The notes: generated by a model from the sequence alone, not told the origin. A stretch of 64,000 nt of DNA from JAEUMD01 sp050250815 (GCA_050250815.1 JBFWNY010000011.1:1-64000), one strand, 5' to 3'. Positions 1 through 11,320 are shown, counted from the stretch's first letter. Numbers and translations: made by a program.

Positions 1-399
<399 letters not shown>

Positions 400-788
400 G
401 AAGAGTTGTGATCTGGCATGGCTTGGAGGTTAATCCAAGGATTACTGCGTAACGGGCACCTTCACACTTCGATCTCCGACATCGAGCAAGCCCGACATCG
501 AACATCGTGGTGATGGCTGAAACGCAGTTATCGCCAGAGACTGTTTTAGATCACGAGACCCATATTGCAGGGACCTCGGGATCCGCCAGGACTCCGCCGT
601 CTGCGTTTCCCTTTCTTCAAAACCACTTGTCAAAGAGCAAACCGCGACAGACAACCCATGCCAGCCTTTGAAGACTGGCCCCGAGACAACGAGGCCCCGA
701 CCTGGGTGTCCCAGGCTGGAACCACATTTTATCGAGAGAGCATAGCCCGTCGAGGGCGGCGAAGCACTGTGCGCCTCGCAACGAGGAT
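400..788 (-). other. rRNA operon leader (transcribed spacer upstream of 16S)
   Basis: This stretch lies between the 16S 5' end and the likely rrn promoter. It holds no credible coding frame. Transcribed leftwards, it would be a leader of about 385 nt containing the boxA antitermination element at 627-639 and, presumably, the upstream strand of the 16S processing stem. I did not fold it. Confidence 0.7.
627..639 (-). promoter_or_regulatory. boxA antitermination element of the rRNA leader
   Basis: The minus-strand sequence TGCTCTTTGACAA is one base from the bacterial rRNA boxA core TGCTCTTTAACA. BoxA in nascent rRNA recruits NusB-NusE (S10) and the rest of the antitermination complex. Its position, about 230 nt upstream of the 16S 5' end, fits an rRNA leader. 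Confidence 0.8.
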
Positions 789-790
789 CG

Positions 791-819
791 AATTAATACC
801 AACGTTCGCCGGTTGTCAA
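791..819 (-). promoter_or_regulatory. Probable rRNA operon promoter
   Basis: On the minus strand a perfect -35 hexamer TTGACA (814-819) is followed 15-17 bp later by an AT-rich -10 candidate (TATTAA/TTAATT, 791-798). An A/T tract (AATTTTTTTGAAA, about 828-840) lies directly upstream of the -35, as in UP elements of strong rRNA promoters. Transcription would run left into boxA and 16S. Confidence 0.65.
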
Positions 820-1207
820 CGGTTCCTTTCAAAAAAATTGCTGCCCTCGCTCAGAGGCCACCTAACTTACTGAAATTGCATAGTTATTTCTGGGCCGCCC
901 CGTGGGGGTAAAGTGTCCTTGGGCCCGTGAGGCACCCTTCCGGGAGGTATCCAGCACTGCTGCGTGCTGCACTGCAATAGGCGGCACGGTCGCCAAAGGC
1001 CGGTCAAGCGGCGCGGCACAGCACGGCCTGTGGACGTGCCAGCGCAACTGCCATCAGGGCGCCGCTTTCCAACGCAATTCACCCTGTTAGTGCACCGTTT
1101 GGATCCGGCTGCGACGTGGCCAAGCGCGAGATCCGCTCGCTGCTGGCAATGCAAGGCCGGAGAGCTATTCTGGGGGCTGGCGGACGCACTGGAGCAGGGG
1201 GCGCCGT
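820..1207. other. Intergenic region between rrn promoter and M23 peptidase gene
   Basis: No convincing gene is visible here. The stretch contains an A/T tract next to the rrn promoter and a TGC/GCA-rich patch at 958-979 (TGCTGCGTGCTGCACTGCAA) that loosely resembles PhaR-type operators. It must also carry the promoter of the rightward peptidase gene, but I could not identify a clear -35/-10 pair. Confidence 0.4.
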
Positions 1208-3223
1208 TTGGGCGATCGTCGACGACAATTCAGTGAGACTGGCCGCGCGCAGCTGCTCGGACGATCGACAGCGGCTGGGCTCCCGCACGTCGCGCGTGGA
1301 CGTGGTCGCCACTCGATCCGCAACATCTACGACGCCGACCATGGCGCCGACATGCCAGGCGGCCGTTTCCGCTGGCTGATCTCGACGATGCTTGCGGCCA
1401 CCGTCGGTGCGGTCGCCATTGTCGTGGTGGTCTACGGCGCCGCCGATCCCAAGGAGAAATCCGAAAGCCTGTTCCCGGCCTTGCGACAGATCGGTTCGGG
1501 GCACTTGCCCGAAGCGGTGAAGCCTCGCCTGCGCCGCAACGCAGGACTGAACTGGTTCACGCCGAAGTCCGATCGCATGGAGATGACCAGCGGCGCTTCC
1601 TCGACACGCTTCATCATCCACGAGACGATGAAGCAGCGGCGCAATGGGCGGGAGTACATTCACGCCAAGCCGTATATGCGCGTGCTGTCGCGGCTCGCCG
1701 CTCCTCCCGAAGATGCCAGCGACGAGATCCCCGCGTTCAACCCGTTCAGGCTCTACGCAAATTCGAATCCCGTCACGGGCGTGGACGAGGACCAATCGGA
1801 GAGCGGCAGCAATGCCGATGTGACGATACGAGTCCTCGAGCTGTTGGGCGGCATCCTGCCGATCGAGGACAAACAGCAGCTCGAGACGTCCGAGGTCGCG
1901 GAGATCGTCGCCCGCACCGAGGAAGCCTTACGCGCGCCGCTCAGCGAAGGCGTGGCGGTAGCGCCGAGCGACAAGCCTAAGCTCAAGGGCGACGATCCTG
2001 GGGAGCACTCTCCCAACACCACGGTGCTGGCAAAGACGGGTAGCGACACCGCGGAGAGCACGTCCGACATCGACGACGGCGAGCTTGTCGTGGTCAAGCC
2101 GGCAAAGGGCGATACGCTCAGTCAGGTGCTGACGCGCGCCGGTGCCGACAAGTGGCAGGCCAAGGCCATGGTCGAGGCGGCACGCGCCATCTTCCGTGAT
2201 CGCGATCTGGAGCCTGGACAGGAGGTGCACCTCACCCTCGTCGCCTCGCTGACGGACGCCAAGAAGAAGGAGCCCGCGCAGTTCAGCGTCTTTGGCGACG
2301 GCCACATCCACAAGGTTTCGGTGACACGTGGAGCGTCCGGTGAGTTCGAAGCAAGCCGGGAGCCCATCGGGGCCGAAGCGGCCATGCGCGCGCTGCTCGG
2401 CGACAGCGACACGGTTCGCAAATCGAACCTCTATTCCAGCCTCTACTACGCCGGCCTGCAACAGACCCTGTCGGCCGACCTCATCATGAAAATGCTGAGG
2501 ATTCACGCCTATGACACCGACTACAGGCGACGGCTGAGGGTCGGCGATCAGATGGAGTTGTTCTTCGACGTTCGCGAGGAATCGGCAGGCGAGCTGCAGC
2601 TCGGCGAGCTGCTCTACACGGCGATAACCGCCAGCGGACAGACATCCCGATTCTACCGCTTCCGATCGCCCGACGGCATCGTCGACTACTACGACGACGA
2701 GGGCAACAACTCGAAGCGGTTCCTCATGCGGCGACCCGTCCGTGGCGGTGACGTGCGCTTGACGTCGGGTTTCGGCTTCCGCTTCCACCCACTGCTCAAC
2801 GAGCGCAAGATGCACACTGGCGTCGATTGGTCGGCACCCTCAGGTACGCCGATCCTCGCTGCAGGCAATGGCATGATCGAGCAGGCCGGCCGCAAGGGCC
2901 AGTACGGCAACTACGTCCGTATCCGCCACGCCAACGGCTACCAGACGGCCTACGCGCACATGTCGCGCATCGGCGCCGGCGTGCAGGAAGGCATAAAGGT
3001 CCGGCAGGGCCAAGTGATCGGCTATGTCGGCTCGACCGGTCTGTCATCGGGCCCCCACCTTCACTTCGAGGTGCTGGTCAACTCGCAGTTCGTCAATCCC
3101 ATGTCGATCCAGGTACCGCGCGAGCGGCAGCTCGACGGCAAGCAGCTCATCGAGTTCCAGAAGGAGCGCGCTCGCATCGACGATCTTATGCGTCGCGCGC
3201 CGGTGATGACCGCAAGCAAATGA
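1208..3223 (+). CDS. Membrane-anchored M23-family murein endopeptidase
   Basis: A zinc metallopeptidase predicted to cut peptidoglycan cross-links in the periplasm. One transmembrane helix lies near residues 57-80. Then come a low-complexity linker, a LysM-like/OapA-like segment (GDTLSQVLTRAGADKWQAKA) and a C-terminal LytM/M23 domain starting at the GFGFRFHP box. Metal-ligand motifs are visible: HTGVDW (His, Asp) and HLHFEV (His), with HANGYQTAYAHM between them, so the site looks intact. The start is uncertain. TTG at 1208 has a G-rich stretch 7 nt upstream; ATG at 1352 (residue 49) has no obvious Shine-Dalgarno but sits just before the membrane helix. The gene stands alone between an rRNA promoter and the PilZ gene. 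Confidence 0.88.
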   Translation: MGDRRRQFSETGRAQLLGRSTAAGLPHVARGRGRHSIRNIYDADHGADMPGGRFRWLISTMLAATVGAVAIVVVVYGAADPKEKSESLFPALRQIGSGHLPEAVKPRLRRNAGLNWFTPKSDRMEMTSGASSTRFIIHETMKQRRNGREYIHAKPYMRVLSRLAAPPEDASDEIPAFNPFRLYANSNPVTGVDEDQSESGSNADVTIRVLELLGGILPIEDKQQLETSEVAEIVARTEEALRAPLSEGVAVAPSDKPKLKGDDPGEHSPNTTVLAKTGSDTAESTSDIDDGELVVVKPAKGDTLSQVLTRAGADKWQAKAMVEAARAIFRDRDLEPGQEVHLTLVASLTDAKKKEPAQFSVFGDGHIHKVSVTRGASGEFEASREPIGAEAAMRALLGDSDTVRKSNLYSSLYYAGLQQTLSADLIMKMLRIHAYDTDYRRRLRVGDQMELFFDVREESAGELQLGELLYTAITASGQTSRFYRFRSPDGIVDYYDDEGNNSKRFLMRRPVRGGDVRLTSGFGFRFHPLLNERKMHTGVDWSAPSGTPILAAGNGMIEQAGRKGQYGNYVRIRHANGYQTAYAHMSRIGAGVQEGIKVRQGQVIGYVGSTGLSSGPHLHFEVLVNSQFVNPMSIQVPRERQLDGKQLIEFQKERARIDDLMRRAPVMTASK

Positions 3224-3271
3224 CCTTGCCTTACCCAATCCCGAGCAAAGCCAGGCATCGGATATGCGGCC

Positions 3272-4222
3272 TCATGTGCCCGGATTGGCAAGGAAATTGA
3301 GTTCCGGAGCATCGTCGTAAAGGGGGCGATCGAAGGCGATGCCGGCGTTGCCCGCCCCGGCCCAGGCCACGCATCCGCCCATGTGAATCGTTTCATCGAC
3401 GATGACGACAATGGTCTCCCCGGCCGACAAACCGAGGGGGTCTGAAATGCCCAGGCCTCCGCCGGAGATATTGCGCACGCGGATCTCGCAGCGATGGCCA
3501 CGCGCAATCAGTACTGCTGAACCTGAAATATCCATGCGGCGGGACCGGCGCAGGTCGGCGCCCGCATCGTCCGACGGCTCCACGGCCAGCGGACTGGTGC
3601 CGCCCGCGATCGCGTGCTCGAGCGCCGCACTCGGCGGCGAGGCCTCCGAGCCCGCGTAGACGAGCCCGAAGCCGGACAGGGCCTCGGCGGTTCGGTCGGA
3701 GAGACGCTGCGCGTTCGAACAAACCGCGCGCCAGCGACGGGCCAGTTCGGCGGTTCTATGAGAGGCGGCGGGCTCGCTCCGCTCCTGTGCGCAAGCGACC
3801 GTCGCGTTCATTGCCTGCGCCAGGGCGTCGTGCATGGCGCTCAGGGCCTGCGCGACAGCGCCTGCTTCTCCATCGATGCGCCTCAGCCGGGTACCCGCGA
3901 GTGTCAAACGCGATGAAAGCTGCGGAAGACCGCGGATCAGTGTGCGCAACTGCGCGCCGGGGGCGCCAGCCGAGATGGCGTTGGCGATGCAGCAGCACGA
4001 AGCGAGCACCATCGAAGTGCTCAGCAGCTCGCTCTGCAGTGCGAGAAGCAAGGCGAACCGTCTCGGTCGCAACGCCTGGTCGCGATGTGCCTCACGGCAA
4101 TCGTACTCCAGGCGGGCCAGCGTGAGCGCCGCCAGATAATCCTCGTTGGCCCTGGACTGCACGGGCCGGACTGCGGCCTTTTGCTGTCCTTCACCATCGT
4201 CCGGATCGAGCGCAATCGGCAT
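3272..4222 (-). CDS. PilZ domain-containing protein with helical N-terminal region
   Basis: The last 90 or so residues resemble a PilZ domain: RRSRR start, then RVRNISGGGLGI (the D/N-x-S-x-x-G element) and a beta-rich remainder ending with a GIAF strand. PilZ domains commonly bind cyclic di-GMP through RxxxR and (D/N)xSxxG; both parts are recognisable. The N-terminal two thirds is alpha-helical and Ala/Arg/Leu-rich, with no transmembrane segment or known domain, and may be a coiled-coil sensory or partner-binding region. The ATG at 4222 is the first start. The gene is convergent with the M23 peptidase gene (48 bp gap) and lies downstream of clpB but beyond its terminator, so it is probably transcribed separately. 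Confidence 0.72.
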   Translation of the reverse strand: MPIALDPDDGEGQQKAAVRPVQSRANEDYLAALTLARLEYDCREAHRDQALRPRRFALLLALQSELLSTSMVLASCCCIANAISAGAPGAQLRTLIRGLPQLSSRLTLAGTRLRRIDGEAGAVAQALSAMHDALAQAMNATVACAQERSEPAASHRTAELARRWRAVCSNAQRLSDRTAEALSGFGLVYAGSEASPPSAALEHAIAGGTSPLAVEPSDDAGADLRRSRRMDISGSAVLIARGHRCEIRVRNISGGGLGISDPLGLSAGETIVVIVDETIHMGGCVAWAGAGNAGIAFDRPLYDDAPELNFLANPGT

Positions 4223-4335
4223 TGAGGTCCGCGCGGGTTCTTTTGGTCCGAGCCGAGAACGTTAGCTGTCAAAGGTGATCGGAGTCTTAACGCATGTCGC
4301 ACGACGTGACGTTTAGCGCGACGCATTGCCGGCGC

Positions 4336-4371
4336 AAAAGGCGGCGCCGTGCGGTATGGCACGGCGCCGCC
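4336..4371 (-). terminator. Rho-independent terminator of clpB
   Basis: A perfect 13-bp G/C-rich stem (4340-4352 pairing with 4359-4371) encloses a 6-nt loop. On the minus strand it is followed by TTTTGCG. It lies about 20 bp past the clpB stop codon. Confidence 0.85.
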
Positions 4372-4393
4372 TGCTGCCCGTATTCTCTCCAGA

Positions 4394-6997
<2,604 letters not shown>

Positions 6998-7122
6998 GGC
7001 AATTCCCCTTACGGCGCGACATTCGGGAGCCCTCGCGGCACCCCCGGTCACCCATTGGATCGAGCTTCTGTAGCACCCGCCCACGGACCCTGTCGGCACC
7101 CGCAGGAAGGCGTCTCCCCGCA

Positions 7123-7151
7123 GATATGGGATGCCTGCGGCGCCTGAAAAG
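7123..7151 (-). promoter_or_regulatory. Possible heat-shock (RpoH) promoter of clpB
   Basis: Reading leftwards, CTTTTCA (7145-7151) is followed after 14 bp by CCCATATC (7123-7130). The second element matches the sigma-32 -10 consensus CCCCATnT well; the first keeps only the CTT of the CTTGAAA -35. Control of clpB by RpoH is well established in proteobacteria; this particular site is inferred. Confidence 0.4.
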
Positions 7152-7276
7152 TGGGCGCGACACCATCACCGGCCCGGCTCGGGGCATCCTGGGCGCAACG
7201 GCGCGTTAACCCAAGCCCAAGACCAAATCCTAACGGCTCGCAGACTATGCTTGCCGGTGTTCGCAGGGAGACCGGT

Positions 7277-7705
7277 ATGGATAGCGCCCAAGTTGCACAA
7301 GCACAGGTCCCGCAGGTGGATGTTGCGGCCTTCACCATGCCGCCCGAGATCTCGCTGTGGAGCGTGATCCTCGACCCGGCGTTCCTGGTCCTGATCCTTA
7401 GCTTTGCCGTCGTATTCGGCCTGAGCTTCTTCCACCCGTCCGGGCGCCGGTACGTCAAGAAGCAGACCGACTACCTCGACCACCAGCAGGCCGTGAACGA
7501 GAAGGCGCTTCGGCAGAACGAGGCGATGGAGGAACTGATCGCGAAGCAGTACGCCGAGACCAACGCCCGCTCGGACATGGCACTGGCGCAGGCTCAGGAA
7601 TCGCTGCGGCTGCACGCAGAGGCGCTCGAACAGCTCAAGGGCATGAACTCTGCGATGGTGCGCCTGACCGTACTCATCGAGCAGGAGCGTGGCGGCACGG
7701 CCTGA
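7277..7705 (+). CDS. Small membrane protein with cytoplasmic coiled coil (unknown)
   Basis: A 142-aa protein I do not recognise. After a short polar N-terminus there is one hydrophobic helix (ILDPAFLVLILSFAVVFGLS, about residues 35-54). A highly charged, Glu/Gln/Ala-rich helix fills most of the rest (from KKQTDYLDHQQAVNEKALRQ), typical of a coiled coil. The ATG at 7277 is supported by GGGAG six bases upstream. It is divergent from clpB across a 280-bp gap. A tail-less FtsB/YbgF-like scaffold or a small stress-associated membrane protein are possibilities, but nothing in the sequence decides this. Confidence 0.7.
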   Translation: MDSAQVAQAQVPQVDVAAFTMPPEISLWSVILDPAFLVLILSFAVVFGLSFFHPSGRRYVKKQTDYLDHQQAVNEKALRQNEAMEELIAKQYAETNARSDMALAQAQESLRLHAEALEQLKGMNSAMVRLTVLIEQERGGTA

Positions 7706-7829
7706 AAGTCCCGCACGCGGTTCGCGCGCCCCATAAGCGATGCGACAACGTACCTGGACAAGCCCGCCGATCGATGCACACATCCTCTCTCGACATCCGC
7801 ATGCAGTCGAGCGAGCGAGGGCGACGGCC

Positions 7830-8210
7830 ATGTTTTCCATCTTCAAGCGCCGAGACGCCGCCGTCTATCCATCCGACGAGATCGGCGATGCGCTCTACAA
7901 GCACTGCTCCGACCCCACCAGTCTCCCCGATCGCGTTTCGCTTTGGTATGACGCTTACTTCGATACGGAAGCCGACGCCGACAGCTTCTCCAAGTACCTG
8001 CACGACCGGCGCATCGAGGTGGTCCGCGACTACGACGAGGAACCCGACGAGGGATACGGACGCTGGAACGTCGACTGGGAGTTTCCCGTTCGCGCGCGAC
8101 ACCTCGACATGAAGATGGCGCACGAGGACATGCTCAGAGCTATCGCCAGCGACCACGGCAAGCTCGGCTCGTGGCTGCTGTTGGGCTGGGACGACGACGA
8201 CGCGGATTGA
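7830..8210 (+). CDS. RraB-like acidic protein (putative regulator of RNase E)
   Basis: A 126-aa protein whose core (SLWYDAYFDTEADADSFSKYL, then a strand RRIEVVRDYDEE and a C-terminal helix after VRARHLDMKMAHEDM) has the two-part ferredoxin-like pattern of the RraB/DUF1260 family. RraB binds RNase E and inhibits it in Escherichia coli. The C-terminus is strongly acidic (GWDDDDAD). The start at 7830 is preceded by GAGGG. It lies between a small membrane protein and a MOSC gene, all on the plus strand with gaps of about 80-125 bp. The family call rests on pattern recognition only, and biological inhibition of RNase E is not shown by context. Confidence 0.55.
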   Translation: MFSIFKRRDAAVYPSDEIGDALYKHCSDPTSLPDRVSLWYDAYFDTEADADSFSKYLHDRRIEVVRDYDEEPDEGYGRWNVDWEFPVRARHLDMKMAHEDMLRAIASDHGKLGSWLLLGWDDDDAD

Positions 8211-8292
8211 TGCAAACGCACCGGGCGCTCGCACACGTCGAAGAGCCTTGTAAGCCAACCCCTCACCTCACCCGAAGAGCGGCCTCGCCTCC

Positions 8293-9087
8293 ATGTCCAA
8301 TGCCACTAGGCCCCATGTCACCGCGCTCTACCGCTACCCGGTCAAGGGCCTCTCGCCGGAGCGGCTCGACGAGGTCGTTCTGGCAGAAGGCGAAACGGTC
8401 CCGGGCGACCGCATTTATGCCATCGAGAATGGCCCGGGCCGCTTCAACCCCGACGATCCCAAGCATCTGCCCAAGATCAACTTCCTCATGCTGATGCGCA
8501 ACGAGAGGCTGGCCACGCTCGGCACCCGCTTCGACGACGAAACCCAGACGTTGACGATCCTACGCGACGGCCGCCAGGTGACGCGGGGGCAGCTCTCGTC
8601 CAAGCTCGGCCGGTCGATGATCGAGCAATTCCTCGCCGCCTACATGAAGGCGGATCTGCGTGGGGCGCCGCACATCGTCTCGGCCCCCGGGCACAGCTTC
8701 TCCGACGTCGCCCGCAAGTGCGTGCACATCGTCAACCTCGCCAGTGTGCGCGATCTGGAACGGATCGGCGGCCGCAGGATCGACCCGCTGCGATTCCGCC
8801 CCAACATCATCGTCGACGGACTGCCCGCCTGGAGCGAGCTCACCCTGGTTGACAAGGAGATCGCCGTCGGGCCTGCGCGGCTCAGCGTCTTCACGCGCAC
8901 TGAGCGCTGCGACGCGACCAATGTGGACCCCGACAATGGCGCGCGCGACATGGCAATCCCGGCGCTGCTGCGGCGCACGTTCGGGCACTCCGATTTCGGC
9001 ATCTACGCCGTGGTGACGGAAGGCGGCACGATCCGCACTGGCGATGCCATCGCTGGCGCCGCAAGCAGCCCCGCCACGCAGCTCTGA
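8293..9087 (+). CDS. MOSC domain-containing protein (molybdenum-cofactor-related)
   Basis: A 264-aa protein with an N-terminal MOSC beta-barrel (LYRYPVKGLSPERLDEVVLA) followed by a MOSC domain. The conserved cysteine appears in the motif RTERCDATNVDP; in this superfamily the cysteine carries or transfers sulfur to the molybdenum cofactor, as in Moco sulfurase C-termini and mARC-type amidoxime reductases. The region around LRFRPNIIVDGLPAWSEL is typical. No electron-transfer domain is fused, so this is the stand-alone form, whose substrate is usually unknown. It converges on the DUF4167 gene with only 9 bp between the stops. Confidence 0.85.
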   Translation: MSNATRPHVTALYRYPVKGLSPERLDEVVLAEGETVPGDRIYAIENGPGRFNPDDPKHLPKINFLMLMRNERLATLGTRFDDETQTLTILRDGRQVTRGQLSSKLGRSMIEQFLAAYMKADLRGAPHIVSAPGHSFSDVARKCVHIVNLASVRDLERIGGRRIDPLRFRPNIIVDGLPAWSELTLVDKEIAVGPARLSVFTRTERCDATNVDPDNGARDMAIPALLRRTFGHSDFGIYAVVTEGGTIRTGDAIAGAASSPATQL

Positions 9088-9096
9088 TCCTGCCAG

Positions 9097-9951
9097 CTAT
9101 TCGACAGAGTCGTCAGCGTTGGCCGGCGCGGGCGCGGGCTCGCTGTCCTGGCCTTCCTCGCGCCGCGTGCGGCGTATGGGTCTGCGCAGGAACTCCGGCT
9201 GCTCGTCACCGCCGCTGTACTGCTCACGGCGGCGCATCCCGCCCTCACGCCGGGGGTGCTGCTGACCACCTTCGCCGCCGCCACGCTGCTGGCCACCGCG
9301 ATGGGAGCCGTTGTGCGCCTCCTGCTGGTCGTCGGCGCGCTGCGGCTGACCGCCAGCACCCTGTCCGCCGCCCGGGGGCCGATCGCGATGCTGTCTGGGC
9401 TGGAAGTCGCCCCTGCCACCGCGCCGGTCGTCGCGCCGGTCGTGGCGCCGGTCGCGCGAACCGCCCCCCTCGCCTCGACCGCCATCGTGCGGACGGTTTT
9501 GGCCCTGGCCGCCCTGGGCAGCATGGCCATTGTCGAAGTTGCGGATGGTCGGCTGCGGCTCGTTGAGCCCCATCACCTGGGGCTGCCCCGCATCCATCGC
9601 GGTATCATCGCCCTCGTCATCGCCGAACTCGTCGGAATCGATGAAGTCGCCGCCGGCCTGCGGACGCCGCACCATGCCGCTCTGAGCGTCACCGCCCTGC
9701 TGCATGTGCTGTTCGCGGAATGCCATGATGATGCGGTTATAGTGCTCGGCATGCTGGAGATAATTCTCCGCAAGGACCGGATCTCCCGACGACAGGGCAT
9801 CGCGCGCCAGAGAAATGTACTTCTCGGCGATATGTGCAGGCGTGCCGCGGATTTTCACGTCCGGCCCGTTGCTCTCGAAGCTGCGGGTGAGCGGATTCTG
9901 GCTCTTGCGATTACGCCCGCGGCCACGGCGGTTCTGCTGTCCCTGCCTCAT
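9097..9951 (-). CDS. DUF4167 protein with RG-rich disordered tail
   Basis: A 284-aa protein. The N-terminus (MRQGQQNRRGRGRNRKSQNP) and the helical block that follows (IAEKYISLARDALSSGDPVL, then QHAEHYNRIIMAFREQ) are the hallmark of DUF4167, a family found almost only in alphaproteobacteria next to prmC. The remaining two thirds is disordered and very rich in Arg, Gly, Gln and Asp, with RGG/RDR-like runs typical of RNA-binding or condensate-forming tails. RNA association is an inference; no function is established to my knowledge. The gene follows prfA-prmC in the same direction after a 470-bp gap containing a 16-bp tandem repeat. Confidence 0.88.
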   Translation of the reverse strand: MRQGQQNRRGRGRNRKSQNPLTRSFESNGPDVKIRGTPAHIAEKYISLARDALSSGDPVLAENYLQHAEHYNRIIMAFREQHMQQGGDAQSGMVRRPQAGGDFIDSDEFGDDEGDDTAMDAGQPQVMGLNEPQPTIRNFDNGHAAQGGQGQNRPHDGGRGEGGGSRDRRHDRRDDRRGGRGDFQPRQHRDRPPGGGQGAGGQPQRADDQQEAHNGSHRGGQQRGGGEGGQQHPRREGGMRRREQYSGGDEQPEFLRRPIRRTRREEGQDSEPAPAPANADDSVE

Positions 9952-10423
9952 GGGCTCCCGTTCTCGGTCTTCGAAACACCGGGAAACGTCCGGTCAGGCA
10001 AACGCCCTTCCGGATCGGCTCCCGAAGGCACTCCCACGCCGGGAGGCCTCGCATTCTCTCGATGCTTTTTTCAGCGTTCGCTCGGCGACGTTCCCAGCAT
10101 CCGCAAATTCGCGACCGGGCCCACTGGGCACGCGGTAGCCTGTTGTTTTCCCGTCTCGCTCAGCCGGCAGCAAACTTCCCGATCGGAGAGCGGCATGTGA
10201 CGCATGCGCCAAATCTGACGAACGCCAATTTTGACGAACGGTTGGCGCCAAGTCGCGCAACGTCGGCCAATGGCCTTCGGCGCAGCTTCCTGCGGTCCTC
10301 GTAGCGATCCCGGGGATGGCACATTTCGTACAGCGCCGTCGACCTCGAGACCGTGCGAACTGTCTCGCCTGCCTTCAGATTAGCCGCTCGCGCCTGGATT
10401 TCCAAGCCCTAATACGACGTCGC
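9952..10423. other. Intergenic region between prmC and DUF4167
   Basis: About 470 bp without a believable gene. It is long for a spacer between co-directional genes and probably carries a promoter for the DUF4167 gene. Its most distinctive content is the 16-bp tandem duplication at 10208-10239, flanked by TTGGCG/CGCCAA elements. No tRNA or intrinsic terminator is visible. Confidence 0.5.
10208..10239. repeat. 16-bp tandem direct repeat
   Basis: Two adjacent copies, GCCAAATCTGACGAAC (10208-10223) and GCCAATTTTGACGAAC (10224-10239), differ at two positions. A third partial match to the GCCAA part occurs inverted just to the right (TTGGCG, 10242-10247). It lies about 260 bp upstream of the DUF4167 start, so it may be a protein-binding array. 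Confidence 0.75.
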
Positions 10424-11320
10424 TCACAAGTGTGTCCTGACCGCAACGGCCCTCGTGTGGCCACCCAGGTCTGTCGCCTTGCGCAGTTCGGAAGCGGATA
10501 GTGCACTGGCGAGCATATCAGCCACAGCGTCCGCCTGACCGGCTCCAACCTCGAGCACCATCCAGCCCCCGTGCACGAGTAAGTCGCGACGGCCCGCCAG
10601 GGCCCAGTAGAAGTCCAGGCCATCACGGCCGCCGTCCAGCGCGCCCCTGGGATCGTGCTCGCGCACCTCAGGTTCGAGGCGAGCGATGTCGCCGGAAGGG
10701 ATGTAGGGAGGATTCGAGACGACCAGATCGAACGGTGGCGCCGAAAACGCTGCCATGTCGGCCTGGATGAAGCCGGCCCTCCGGGCGACCCCCAAAGCCT
10801 GGGCATTGGCGCCAGCCGCGCGCAGGGCGTCCTCATTGGTATCGATGCCGATGCCCGAGGCGTTCGGCAGCTCGGCCAGCAGCGTCAGCAGGATTGCGCC
10901 CGAGCCCACGCCCGCATCCAGGATGCGCAGCGGTCTTTCTCCGGCCGTCTGGCGGACGACATCGAGCGCCAGCATGACGACAGTCTCGGTATCCGACCGC
11001 GGATCCAGCGTACCCGCGTTGAGTTGGAATGGCCGGCCGTAGAACTCCCGGACACCCTCGATGCGCGAGACTGGCATGCGCCGGTCGATACGACGCAAGA
11101 GCATGTCGTCGAGAGTCCCGAGCTGCTCCTTGGTCAGTTCTCGTCCGGCGGCAGTGATGACGTCGATCGGGGCGAGACCGGCCGCCAGCGCCACCAGCCG
11201 GCGCGCATCACGGGCCGCGTCTTCGATACCGCCTGCCCTGAGGCGCTCGGTCGCTCCACGTACCACCGCGCCGACGGTGGCGGCTCCATTCGCCGCTGCC
11301 GTATCGCGAAACGTCATCAC
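10424..11320 (-). CDS. prmC: Release factor glutamine methyltransferase PrmC
   Basis: An S-adenosylmethionine-dependent N5-glutamine methyltransferase that modifies the GGQ glutamine of RF1 and RF2. The 298-aa protein has the PrmC N-terminal helical domain and a Rossmann domain with LRILDAGVGSGAI and the catalytic NPPY motif (Asn203-Tyr206). GTG at 11320 and ATG at 11317 are adjacent possible starts; the prfA stop codon overlaps them (GTGATGA), so translation is coupled to its own substrate's gene. Confidence 0.96.
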   Translation of the reverse strand: MMTFRDTAAANGAATVGAVVRGATERLRAGGIEDAARDARRLVALAAGLAPIDVITAAGRELTKEQLGTLDDMLLRRIDRRMPVSRIEGVREFYGRPFQLNAGTLDPRSDTETVVMLALDVVRQTAGERPLRILDAGVGSGAILLTLLAELPNASGIGIDTNEDALRAAGANAQALGVARRAGFIQADMAAFSAPPFDLVVSNPPYIPSGDIARLEPEVREHDPRGALDGGRDGLDFYWALAGRRDLLVHGGWMVLEVGAGQADAVADMLASALSASELRKATDLGGHTRAVAVRTHL

